Shown: positions 1 through 14,186 of the stretch, one piece after another
Numbering within the stretch: position 1 is the first letter of the stretch
Layout of the letters: the number at the start of each line of letters is the position of its first letter
Source: Auanema rhodensis
Lineage: Eukaryota > Nematoda > Chromadorea > Rhabditida > Rhabditidae
DNA length: 64,000 bases
Reading direction: 5' to 3'
NCBI GenBank assembly: GCA_964057225.1
Contig: OZ059897.1
Span: forward strand, 13,640,001 to 13,704,000
Notes under the pieces: generated by a model
What the model saw: only the letters and a program-made list of their open reading frames with translations
Databases searched by the model: none
Told to the model about the DNA's origin: nothing
Position numbers and translations under genes: made by a program

Positions 1-2519
1 CTGTACGTACTCGGTAATATGAGTACAAGAGCCAACCATGCAGTTTTTTACATAGATGGGATGTGATCGGCGTCTTTTTGAACAAAGGAGGGCACGACTC
101 ACTCTTCATGATGATGGGTTCCCATGGATAAGATGTAGGTATTTTTTAAAACAAACGGCTTCGCAGTGACTGGTACCCCCTTTCCTCCTCATGTTCCTCA
201 GCAATTTTTTGAATGATCACGATGTATCAAACTTTACCCTGATGATTCAGATTTCTTCAAAGAGCATGGGCTAATGAACATGTACTCTCCAATCACAGTT
301 CAGCTGTCTCACATAGGTTGGGGTCAATCAAAAATTGCTTGAATACATTGAATTTTGAATGATGGTTACTAAAGGAAGACAATACACATGAAGAGATGGA
401 TTAGACGTGTTGGCATCTGCTGTTGCTGTTGTGTCCTCATATTTTTGTATCTGGTACTGTATGTGCTGTGAAAGATGAACCAAAAAGAGCCTAATGCACC
501 TGTTACTTATTCACTTAACAGTATAGTAAGAAAGGGTCGGATAAAATAATTTGGCCGACTATCATAAGTTTGATTCAATGACAATGCATAATAGGTTTTG
601 TTGTTTGATAGTGATTAAACACATCGTATGATGTATACAGTATTCAAAAAAGATTCAAACCTTATAACTTTAAGTTTAATGTTTAATTCTTCTAATTTTC
701 TGTTCAAACAAGACTATATAAATCTTAGTTGAGAAAAGTCCTATTATGCTTAGCTCCACTCAAGCTCTCTCAATAATTACTTACGTATCAAAGAGTAGAG
801 TCTCTTGAAAAAAAATAGTTAGATCATACGTATCGTCAATAACGGAAATTTCTACCCAGATTAATTGTTCTAGAGGCATCCGCCTAGCCATTAACGCTCA
901 ATCTTTTTCATAACCACACATACCGCTCAACATCTGGCGACAGTTGCTTCTTAGATTCAAACATAAAAGCGATAGCATGAGTATTTCTTTGTTTCTTAAC
1001 GGGTCAATTATGTGTTCTGTTGCAATCTTGTGTTATTTTCAAAGAGTGCTATTATAATTCCTGGGATTGGCAGTTATTTCTCGGGACGTTCAACATCTAG
1101 TTTGGATATCCTTGGACTGTGGAACGGAGTTCTATAGACGAGTTACTACGCGCCAAAAACCAATGAATTCCTTGAAGTTTAACTCACTGTGACATTAAAG
1201 GTTGTCAAGCCTAAAGTGATATGCATTAACTCGCGTGCCAATCGCTGTCCATCCAGCATATTTTCTTGAAATCTTGAGGGCGGCAACGTTTCATCGGCCT
1301 TGGCTACTCATGTTATCGTTGTAGATCAGTTAATGTTAGAACTATCTTTTGCAACCTTGGGTTTATGCTGGGCTTTTCCACTTTTCACACCCATTGAAGC
1401 AACATCTTGAAATAGTAAGCGTTTGATCTTTATCGTATTTGCAAGCGCTAAAATGAAGCAAATGACTTCTTGAAAAAAAGATACTTTTATACAAAAGAAT
1501 ATTTTTCAATTTCTTGATTAATGGTCATTTTCCCGCTTCAAATTGGCAGTTTGCTATCTTCTTCAACTATTTAGAATTACCTCATTTGAGACATTGTGAC
1601 ATTTTGTCTGCCTGTTGCTGATAGCTACACATTTTCGAAGATTTAGATTCAATCGACCTCCTAGATGACTTCGGTTTATTAACCTCCTGCCATTGATATA
1701 AACAAATGAAGACAATGAAACAGTTGTTGGATATGCGAATTTGAGACAGCCTGAGATGGAACATCGTATCGTAATAGCAGTATGGGGGAAGGTACATTCT
1801 GCTCAAACTTCTGCTGACTCTCCTGTTTATACTTCATTCAAAAGAGCTATGATCATAAAAAACTTACCATTCAAACGGTACTTCTGTTGTTACCCAATAA
1901 ACATTGTTCCAAATAAGGCAAGGTGACTTGACCTATCACCTATAATGTATTCTTCCTTCGCACTCTAAAGAAAACCGCCTATAGTTTATGATTACAATGA
2001 TATATAGAGAATATTCAAACTTATTCATGACCTGCCTAACTCGGGTAACATGAGATATCTACCCCGGACGCATAAAAACTTAAACAAGCGGTTAATCTCT
2101 TTTGTCTTATGTTTGCTAAGTTGCATCTCCATGGCTGTTTACCGTATATTAACTAAATTAGTGGGAGCTTACATAAACATTACTAGTATATTATCCTATC
2201 TTTAATGGAATAACTAGGAATAGATGGATGATGTACTGCTTGAGCAAAAATGTTTGTTATTGAGAGGTACGGTGAATTTTTATGAGAAACTAAACTAAAC
2301 AAAACAATTTAAATAAAAAAATTATTTAATTAATAACATGATTTTTTATTGAAAAATATTGTAAATGGATTGTTTCATTGATTTAGCTTACAGTTAATTT
2401 AAATCAATTCCTTTTCTTTTATACTTCTGGATTCTCCTCGGAAGGATTGAAACGTGCTCTATCGGCAATCGCAAGTTTGAACTACATATATTATTTATAA
2501 AGCTATAAGAAATATTATA
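1..2519. other. No supportable gene; 5' flank
   Basis: I read both strands and found only short open frames without family resemblance or intron-exon pattern. Composition is fairly balanced up to about 2200 and then becomes strongly AT-rich just before the alanyl-tRNA synthetase start. No tRNA, repeat array or transposase is recognisable. It may be intergenic or an intron of a gene lying outside the window. Confidence 0.6.
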
Positions 2520-4505
<1,986 letters not shown>

Positions 4506-4696
4506 ACAGGGGAAAAAGTTTCTAGTAAAGCTGAAAACTTCTAATAGGAACATTTAATGAATTTTCATACAATAGTTTTACTTCAAGTTCAAAATACAAG
4601 ACATGCCAAAATAGAAAAAAATAAAAAATCAGCAAGTTGGATATATCGATAGTTCTCTTAGTACATCGATAAGCAGGTATTCTGAAATTTAAAAAT

Positions 4697-7600
4697 TCAG
4701 CATGTATTCTGATCGCTGAAGACATAACCTTCATCAGTTAAAACTCCTTTTTGTTCACAGATTTCACAAGTTCTATTTATCAAATTTTCCACATGAGGTC
4801 TAAGTGCAGCCACATTTGATGCCGCAATTTGATCCATTGTTATATGTAAACTAAAAGAAAGTATTAGGATCAAAGAATTTCGAAATTATTATTACAACTT
4901 ATCCAGCAAAATAAGATCTTGCCCAATACATTCAACACTTTTACTTGCATACAGCAGTAAAAAAATTGGGGAAATGGTAGAGGATTCTTTACAAATTATT
5001 GTTCGCGAAACAATCTAAAAAAATCATAATATTAAACATTTCTTCATTATGTACTTTTTCTGTATAGAGAACTAATGCGGGAGTCTCAGTTTGAACACCA
5101 GAATGTAGAAAAATAGCATGTGTGCCATCCAATGTTATTCCCTTGAAGTAGACCAGAGTTTTAGAATTAATCAAAAAGACAAACCTTTTTCTTACTTTTT
5201 AAATAACAAATATTGGGATATAAAGATGGAGTAAGTACTGCGGTAAGAATATCTATATACATTTCAGAAGATTCACCCTTAATTGAAATATCATTGAAAA
5301 GTTCTGAAGGAAAGTTACAGTGACGCAGAGTATCAATGATTTGCGTTTTCACTTTTCTGAAACAAAAATAAACAATTGCCCTCTTATTTGAAACAACGAA
5401 CGCAGCTAAAGCCACCACAGGAACTTTAATAGAAAAAGATTGCAAAAAATTGTCAGCAGAAACTGGATCTACGGCTTTATTAAGCAGATATGATTGAAGA
5501 ATAGCAACCTAAAATAAGATGTTAGTCAACTAAAAAAAGAAATTTGTTTACAAGAATAGCATGATCAGAAACGCGATTAAACGAAAAGTAAGATTTTGCT
5601 TCAATTTCTGACTGAGTTGAAGAGTAAGGAGATCCAACAGAAATCATTGCTATTAGTTCTATTGTTAAAGAACCAACACTTAAAACATAAAAACGTCCAA
5701 AACGGTGATAACAATAATACTAACCCTAGGATTGTTCCTAGAATAATAGCTTTGCCCATTGCTGGTGAGACAGGAAGACGAGACAGCACTTGTCCTAATT
5801 TAGTTATATTATTGTTACCATCTATTGCTCCCAATTCTAAAAGCATTCTCGTAATATATATTTCAACTTATACAAACGTTTCAAGTTATCTTCTGCACTT
5901 TTAAGGCTTTCTAAATCTGGAGGATCCAAAGCCATTTCTAGAACATCGTGCGGTTCACCTATACCAAGCATTTTTATATGAAGGATTAGCTCATCTAGAG
6001 ATAAGCGTTTAATTTCAGGAATAGGATTATCTCTCAATCTACAAAAAAGCTCATTCTCTAGTTTAACTATTATATTACTATTTACACTTCGAAATGGTCT
6101 TTAGTACATAGATGGAAACAGATTCCAGCTTTCACTCTTCCAGCACGTCCTCTTCTCTGAATCATATTTGACTTTGAAATCCATGCTATATCAAGTTGAG
6201 TGACATTTTGGCAATGATATGCTTCCTTATGTCTAAAGCATAGCTTTATTAATTTATTATAAACTAAAGAAAACCTGCAGGAGTCTATGACATGTGAAAT
6301 GTCGTCAATAGTAATACTCGATTCAGCTATATTTGTTGACAAAATAATCTATAAAATAAAATATATATTTAGTTTTCAGAATGTTTTAACTTTCGTTTTT
6401 GCGCTTTTCAGGAAAACCCTAGACTGCTCTTCCCGTGTTAATGATGAATGTAGAGGATATATATCAGCTATTTCTCCTACAATTGCTTACATGAATATTG
6501 AAGAAAATAAATTAAAACCGACTAATCATCTCATTCGATTCAAGAATGTCTTTGAGTTGAGCAATTTCATACCACCCAGGTAAAAACGTTAAAATAGATC
6601 CTGTCACTTTTTTTGATAATATATTACATAATAGTTCCTGAAAATATTCATAAAATGTTGAAAAAACAAAGAAAAAAACTTTTATCAAATATAATGTTTC
6701 ATGAAGAGGTAAATGAATAATGTTTTTATCAACATGCTCTTCTTCTTCTAACGGTACTAGATTATATTGGTCTTCTATTTTCATCCGCTTTAAAATGTCT
6801 TCAATGAAATATGCTGAAAACAATAGAGAGGTAAAACTACTTATGTTATCACACTTTTCACAGGATATGCGTTTCCGGCTACAGTGATAATAGGACAGTT
6901 ATTTAAATAAGAGGAAAATTGTTCAGAATCCATGGAAGCGCTCATAAGTATGACACGAAGATTAGCCTTATTTTGAATTAACATTTTAACTAAGATCAGT
7001 AAGAAGTCCGTCTGAATAACTACATTGAAAAACAAAAATAATCAAACCCTTACTTGCAAACTTCTCTCGTGAATCTCATCGATTATTAGATGAGAAATTC
7101 CTTTTAATCCTTTTTGTAATTTGCGTAAAAGTATGCCAATTGTACAAAACACCATGGAGCCATAAGGACGAGGAAATACGTGATCTAATCTGTTTAAAAA
7201 AACATACGCCGAAGCATGAAGCATAGGAAGATACCTCACACTGTATCCAACTGAAGTTCCTAATTTCTCACCTCTCTCTGAGGCAACTCTTTTTGCTAAA
7301 GCAATAGCAGCAATTTTTCGAGGCTGTGTGATATAAGCTGAGAACTCTGCTCCCCGACCATCATTCAAATAATCTTCGAAAAGAAATTGAACAACCTAAG
7401 ATGAAATGTTTTTATTACCGAAGGTCTTGAAATTAAGGAACCTGGGTGCTTTTTCCACTACCAGTGCCACCTTTAATTATAACTATTTGATTATTTCTTA
7501 CAGTATCCACAATATCATTTCTGAATAAATTGAATGAGCATTTGAAATAATGGACAAAAAAAACTTCTTCTCAAATATGGGCAGTGTATCGTTCTTTTTG

Positions 7601-8818
7601 TTCGCCTTATGTTGCCGTTCGAATTTCTGAATCGTATCATTGGCAGCCTTCCAAGACAACTACAACTCAGTATTAAATATAATATATTAATAACAAAAAA
7701 ACATCACGCCAGATTCCATCCACAATTTCCTGTGATTTCCAGGGATTCCAGTTAGTATCTGGTCCACCCCAAACAAATTCTTTGTCATACTGCTGAAAAG
7801 CAACAATGATTGCAAGATATTGCATATTATGATCAAACAATAGTTGAATTCTTAAGGATTGTGCTATCCCTTAGTAATTGAACAGGCTCTGAAATAGAAG
7901 CTGAACCACTAATAACTTCTGGTCTCAATTTTGAAAGTAGTAGATAATGGCAAAGAACATCATCAGCTGTCCGTGTTATTGCCACTTTCATAGGAGACAT
8001 CTAAATTAAACAAATAAAACAATATAATGATATATTTTAAAACATTGCCCGTTCGTTTCTTGTTAAATACAATAGTGGAATTTGATTTAGAATCTGAGAA
8101 AGTCGAAGTTGCTTTAGGTATTAAGTTATGCTCTTTTAAATATGCGACAGCTTCTTGGCCACAATTGTATTTAGCAATTTGGGCAGTTTCACCGTTACAA
8201 ACGAAAGTCTCATCTAGAATAATGACTTAATTACGAAACTATAAGTAATAGTACCTAAATTAATAGATCGCACTTTTATCGTTAATGATCCTTTAAATGT
8301 CCTAAATTCATTTTTAAATATTAGTGGAAACAGGAAAAAAACTACCCCTCATATTCTTCACACTCAAAGCTCGGTTTCATTTTATAATTATATAGAAAGT
8401 TATTTACTAACATCAAATCTAGTCCACGTCCATGAATATGTTCAACCGCTGCTTTTCCAGAAGTCGATTGCTTCTCGCAATTGTTCAAGAAAACTGTACT
8501 CTCATTTGAACTACTGGGAGAACCTATTATATCTCCTAGTGAACAATTCATAATCTTTTCAACTTCAATAATAGCAAGTCTTGCTGATTCCTCGCGTGCA
8601 ATCTGTATTTGTTTGAAAAAATATACCAGTAATAAGCTTACCTTTTTATTTATACCGGATGCTGACACCCTGAGCGACAAGGAAAGAATGGATGTTGTGC
8701 AAATAAATTCATTATTTTCAAGATTATATTCATATAAGTAAGTTGGTATTCCCTTCTTATTTTGACCCAACCAGCCATACAATCTATCAGCACAGCTTCT
8801 TTTGATAATATCTGACAT
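4697..8818 (-). CDS. rha-1: RNA helicase A / DHX9 homologue (DEIH-box, two dsRNA-binding domains)
   Basis: An ATP-dependent dsRNA/RNA-DNA helicase expected in the nucleus, with roles in transcription, germline chromatin and RNA processing. The N-terminus carries a dsRNA-binding domain ([16 protein letters not shown]), followed by a second (about 8030-8420) and the conserved linker [10 protein letters not shown]. Motif I is [10 protein letters not shown], Ia [23 protein letters not shown], and [10 protein letters not shown]. The HA2/winged-helix region ([18 protein letters not shown]) and OB-fold ([12 protein letters not shown]) follow. The last exon ends EGYVF..NTC at a TGA. There is no glycine/arginine-rich tail, unlike vertebrate DHX9, and the neighbouring aars-1 stop leaves no room for one. 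Start at 8818 chosen because it precedes the first dsRBD directly; an AG acceptor lies 7 nt upstream. Introns are short throughout. Confidence 0.93.
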
Positions 8819-8998
8819 ATCTTTGCTAAATATGTTTAAATTTCGGTCTAGCCGTCATATTGAAAATATTTTATTTTATGTGGCGTTTGACTAAAAATAG
8901 AGTTTTGTCGACTACCCGAAATTAAACTTTATAAACTCTTAATATTTACTGTATGAAATTTGGCTAATTATACTATTATTGCAGATCAGAAAGCAGAG
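8819..8998. promoter_or_regulatory. Divergent intergenic region between rha-1 and utp6
   Basis: Only 180 bp separate the two divergent start codons, so both promoters must lie here or overlap the neighbouring 5' ends. The utp6 side has an acceptor-like TTGCAG at 8988-8993 shortly before its ATG, which could be a trans-splice site. No TATA element stands out. The promoter role is inferred from gene arrangement. Confidence 0.5.
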
Positions 8999-11530
8999 AT
9001 GGGAGAGTTTGTTGAGTCAAGTTTGGAAAGTTTAGTTCCGGTACTTGAACAGTTGGGAAATATACAATTGCTTGATAATCAAGAATTGGGTTCATTTATT
9101 AAACGCTGTAGAAGATATGAATACAGACTACAAAAAAAAGTAAGAAGTGTTTATAAAGTGTTTCTTAATATAATATTTAGGAAAAAAGTACGGAAGATTT
9201 CACTTTATATGCCGATTACTTAACAGATGTTCTCGCGCTTATTAAAAGCAGAAGAGCAAGAATAAACTACTACCATAAATTGAAACTAATAGACTTCGAA
9301 ATTATCAAAAAGATCGTTAGTTTACTTAGGCGATGCTGTGATAGATATTTGGTATTATCTTGCTTGTGATATTTAAATTATATTGTAAATGTTTTGAGGG
9401 GCGTACTGATATTTGGCGAAAATATTTCAAATTTCTCCTGGAACATCACCAATACAAGGATTTGAGTAAAGCATACAGTAGATGCCTACAGGTGAGCAAA
9501 AACAAACTTTTTTGTATTATTTTTTTTAGTATAATAACAAAGATACTGATCTGTACGGGGAAGCTGCTTTATTCGAGTTAACTTTGAATGCTAGTGTGGA
9601 AAACGCCAGAGTATTACTCCAACTTGCTTTGCGTCGTTTTTCTGATGATCTCAAATTATATAAATATTTCTTCAATGTAGAGATTCTTTATGTCGAGAGG
9701 TTTTACTTTTTTCAAATATTATTCTTATTGTGATATTTAGAATAATTTCCCGTAGAAATTATTTGGCTACAGGTGGAAAAAAGAAAAAGGAAAGAGGAGA
9801 TGATGAAGAAGACTGTATGTTTTTTTTAATGTTTTTTTTTCACGACTAATAAATAATATTTAGTACCGGAGTTCGATGTTACTGATGCTACTGATGCTAT
9901 AATGAATCTGCAAGTTGCGGAGGTGGTATTATGTAATGCCCTTCGTAATATTCCAGAAGATAAAAGAGGAGGCTAGACTTAGTTTAAAATTTAGATAAAT
10001 GAATTTGATTTAAGAATTCCTAAATGAAATCTGGATAATTTTGTCAGGTGCAAAGCTCGCTAGTAAAGAGTCTGTTCAAAGGCTCAAAGATCTAGTTGAA
10101 GCGGAAGTTGATAAGCTTAGTAAAGAAGATATTCATTCGTTCTTAGCCACTCGTGCTCACGTTAATAATGAGGTTGATAAAAAAAAATACAAGATAATAA
10201 TTAAAAGTTTACAGAATGTTTATGATGTTTTTGAAGATGCTATCGCTGTTTGTCAAACGGAAGAAATGTTCCGTAGATATTTAAAATATTGTAAAGATAG
10301 AGTGAACGGTTTGACTTTTTTAGATTCATTTATACCCCTTGGAATTTAGATCCTATTGCTTCTTCACGGATTTCTTACATACTTGGAAAACTTATTGAGA
10401 ATGGTTGGGCAAGTATGTCTGATTATAGTTTGGTAAGTATAATTCCTTGAAAGTTAAATTTTTTTTCTTCTTAGATATCTTCAAATATTAATTCCCTTAT
10501 TGATCAGTCCGATAAAGATAAGGTTCTGGAAGAAGCTATCAAGGTTTTGCAAAAATATTTCTAAAAAGTATTTGAGACTTTAGCATTATCCTACATCAGC
10601 GGAATTTTGGTCAAAATTCATCGAATATAAAATTGAAGAAGTGGATGATTTTAACAAGGAAAACATTACTCGAATTTTGGATTATTTCAATGAAGCAATC
10701 GAAAAGGTTATTCAATAATATGTGTATATCTAATTTCTCATCTAATTTATGTTATAGATTCCTATTGATGAAAGTTTTCCTGTTTGGGAAATTCTTATAG
10801 ACTTTTCCGTACAACATGCACCTAAAAATGTTGAACAGGTATCAGAATTTTAAAAATTTATTTCTTGAAATTTTAAAAATTTTTTTCAGATATTTGAGAG
10901 AGCTCTGATGATAACATCACCTGTTGTTGCTTCGGAAATAAAGTTGATTCGTGTGAAATATTTGGATGCTCTTGTTTCAGAAGGCAAACTCAATGAATCT
11001 GACCGTAGGACAGAGATTGAAAAGCTCATTTCTCAGAAACCTAATGAGTATGATGACTATTTTTTCGAGTTTAACTTAAATTTTTTAGGCCTTCTTTTTA
11101 TATTACCCTTGGAAATATGATTCTTTCTGCTTCTATTCCTGACATAGAGCTAGCTAAAATGGCTTATGATTCTGCAGTAACTGAGCATTCTACAAGCAGT
11201 GTTGACTCATGGATTGAATATATAAAATTTGCTTATAAATACAACGTAAAGCAAATTTCTGGATTATATCAAGTGAGAAATATTATTTTTTCATAAATAT
11301 TGATTTTTTTATAGAGAGCTATGGTTACACTTGATAAAGAGTTCTGTTCTGATTTTATCACCAAATGGACCCAAGTGAGTCATGAAGAAGCAGAAAAGGT
11401 AATTTTGAAATTTTCCAGCATTTGCTTTAAAACTTTTTTTCAGAGTGTTCGAAAAGATTCTGTTAAAAGAGTATTGGAAGTTGAACAAGGAAAAACGAAT
11501 GAAATTAAAAAGAAAAAGGCGAAATGTTAA
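8999..11530 (+). CDS. utp6: UTP6, U3 snoRNP / SSU processome HAT-repeat protein
   Basis: A nucleolar scaffold protein needed for 18S rRNA processing in the small-subunit processome. The N-terminus (MGEFVESSLESLVPVLEQL) matches the UTP6 amino end, followed by half-a-TPR (HAT) helices such as TDIWRKYFKFLLEH and AEFWSKFIEYK. First exons by hand: 8999-9139, 9181-9351, 9399-9491, 9530-9699, 9741 onward; introns are 33-50 nt. I preferred the ATG at 8999 because upstream in-frame sequence has only a TTG and an acceptor lies at about 8993. The product ends with a lysine-rich tail at the TAA, 11528-11530. Between about 9925 and 10040 the reading is not clean. The family-like segment AEVVLCNALRNIPEDK runs into TAG at 9974, and continuing requires either a 34-nt intron that removes that segment or a 1-nt change. 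The rest reads well. Confidence 0.88.
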
Positions 11531-11601
11531 GTTTTTGTTGTTATTGTTGATTTTTATATTTTTGAAAACTGTTTTGAGTTGTTAGATTTGTTGCTGATAT
11601 G

Positions 11602-11607
11602 AATAAA
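11602..11607 (+). terminator. Probable polyadenylation signal of utp6
   Basis: AATAAA lies about 72 nt after the utp6 stop and about 108 nt before the ddx-19 start. This spacing is typical for an upstream gene in a nematode operon, but only the hexamer itself is visible. Confidence 0.55.
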
Positions 11608-11714
11608 TAAAAAAATTTGCAATTATTTTGTTTTCTTCTATTAGTAGATAGGTTTTTTCAACCACGTATTCGAAACTGTGCATGATGCTTGATTTATCAT
11701 GCGAACAAGTATAG

Positions 11715-14186
11715 ATGTCATCTTGGGCCGACGATTTCTTGGAGCAGGAAAAAGCTGAGGCAGCGAGGGACCCATCATACAAAATTGTAAAATTGCTTTC
11801 ATGAAACGTTTTCATATTTTTATTCAGACAGAGCAGAAACCTCAGCAATCTTCTCCCCAACCTTTCTCTCCACAATCATTCACCCCATCCCACCCTTTTC
11901 CACCTCCTCAACATTCTTTTGGAGCTGCTCGTGGTTTGCATTCTAGTGTCTGTTATTATATATAGTTCTTTCAAGGTGCAAATCATGGATTTAGCCCTAG
12001 GGGTGGTTCTGTTTTCAATCCTTCTTTAGTTCCTCAACGAGGAGGTAGATCAGTAGGCTAGTTGCTTTAATTGAATTCTTTGTTTTCAGGTTTTTCTTCT
12101 CCTGGTTTTTCTCCTCGACGTGGAAGAGGAGCTTCTGCTGCACCACCATTTGTAATTTTTATGTTTTTTTTTTAAATATATAGAAGTAAACTCCTTTCGG
12201 AAATTATATGCAATAATTTTATTGAAAATTTCTTTTAATCAAAGTTGTGTTTAGCCTCATCCTGCAGCACAGCAGCCACCTTTAGATGATTCAACCATAG
12301 ATAATCGTAATAAGCGTTTTGGATTCCTATTTTTAATTTTGCTTATAGCTATGTCTCCGGAAGAAATTGCGCTCCTCAACAAATTTCTTCATAAAAAGGT
12401 CCAAATGATGCGAGAAGGAACAGTAGATGTTCAAAAGCAAAGGGCAGACCCTACTAGTCCTCTTCATTCGGTCATAGCTTTCAGAGAATTAAGAATGTAA
12501 AACTATTAAACAGTCATATAGTGATAACTAATTGTTTCTACAGCAAACCTGAACTATTGAAAGCATTGGATTTGATGGGTTTCGAACAGCCTTCTAAGAT
12601 TCAAGAATTTGCTTTGCCATTATTATTGATGGAGCCGTATGTCTTTTTCATGAAAAAGAAATGGATTTTATTTTTTCAGTCCTACTAACATGATTGCTCA
12701 ATCTCAATCAGGAACTGGAAAAACTGCTGCGTTTGTCTTAACAATGCTCTCTAGAGTTAACATTGAGAAGAAATATCCTCAATGCTTGTGCTTAGCTCCT
12801 ACTTATGAGTTAGCAAGGCAAATTGGTTGAATAGGATAATATTAGTTTGCATTACAAAAATGTTCCAGGAGAAGTTATGACCGAAATGGCTAAATTCATG
12901 GGCGATTTAAGAATTCACTATGCCGTCAAGGGAAGTACTGGTGAGTCAATATGAAGAAGTTAACATTTAATTAGTATTTCTACAGTAATTCGTGGCCAAA
13001 GCCTTACTGAGCAGATTATAATTGGAACGCCTGGACGAGTAAGCTTTTTTTTCTTGATTTTGAACATATCTGTTATAGGTCATCGATTACATTACGAAAT
13101 TCAAAGCTTTTGATCCTGCCGAAATAGTTTGTATTGTGTTAGATGAAGCTGACGTTATGATAAGTCAACGTGGCCATTTGGATCTTAGTTATAGAATTTA
13201 TAAGTACTTCTGCATGTTGTTTCTTTCAAACACAATTTATATTTAGTGCTATTCACGAATCTTCTCCTCATGTACAGGCTATGCTGTTCTCTGCTACATA
13301 TGATCCACCTGTAATGGAATTTGCTGAAAATTTGATCAAGGATGCTGTTTCTGTGACGTATGTTTTGGAGATCAATTTTGAGTAAAATACCTATAATCAG
13401 ACTTAAACGTGAAGACCAAGCTTTACCAAATATCAAACAATATTTTGTTGAATGTCATAGCAGAGATGCTAAATTTAAGGTTTGATTGTGTGATAAATCG
13501 TAGTTTTTATCAAAAGTTCAGGCAGTATGTGATCTGTACAGTGGTCTAGTTATTGCTTCTTCTGTGATTTTCACGCATACTAGAAGTAGTGCCGCGTGGA
13601 TCGCAGCGCGAATGTCTGAGAGAGGACATGATGTAAATTGTGGAAATGTTAACAACATTTTTATTTACCTTCGGTTTAGGTTGCTCTTCTTCATGGAGAA
13701 ATGACTGTACAAGAAAGAGCTTTGGCTATTGAACAATTCAAGGAAGGATTGTACAAAGTTCTTATTACTACCAATGTGTGTGCTCGAGGTTTGTTCAAGA
13801 GTGGAACAGAATGAAATATTTTTTGGTTAGGAATTGATGTATCCCAAGTATCTATTGTGATTAATTACGATGTACCTTTTTACATGGATAATAAGGAAGA
13901 ACCCGACTTTGAAACATATATTCATAGAATCGGAAGGTGATTTGACCATTTTATTTCATAACTATGTTTAAAATAACGTTTAGAACTGGACGATTCGGAA
14001 AGTCTGGAATTGCTATCAATTTTGTTGATAGTCCTCATGCTTTAAGATTAATCAAGAAAATCAAAGATCATTTCGGTACTATTTTTGTATTCTTTATATA
14101 TATATTTTTTAACTTATCTAGGGAAAGAAATCATCAAGCTCGATCCTAGTGACATGGAACAATTAGAAGCTATTGAAAAAGATTAG
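11715..14186 (+). CDS. ddx-19: DDX19/DBP5 DEAD-box mRNA export helicase
   Basis: Remodels mRNPs at the cytoplasmic face of the nuclear pore during mRNA export. The first exon (11715-11786) starts [12 protein letters not shown]. Exons 2-4 encode a proline-, glycine- and RGR-rich low-complexity N-terminus. The helicase core begins near 12350. Motif I is SGTGKT, II DEAD (VLDEADVM), III SAT, V NVCARGID and [15 protein letters not shown]. The DBP5-specific stretch [17 protein letters not shown] and the end [12 protein letters not shown] are also present. I followed all reading-frame joins I checked across introns of about 40-60 nt and they hold. The stop is TAG at 14184-14186. ATG 11715 follows an AG acceptor (GTATAG) directly. 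It lies 184 bp downstream of utp6 on the same strand, so a shared operon is plausible. Confidence 0.94.
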
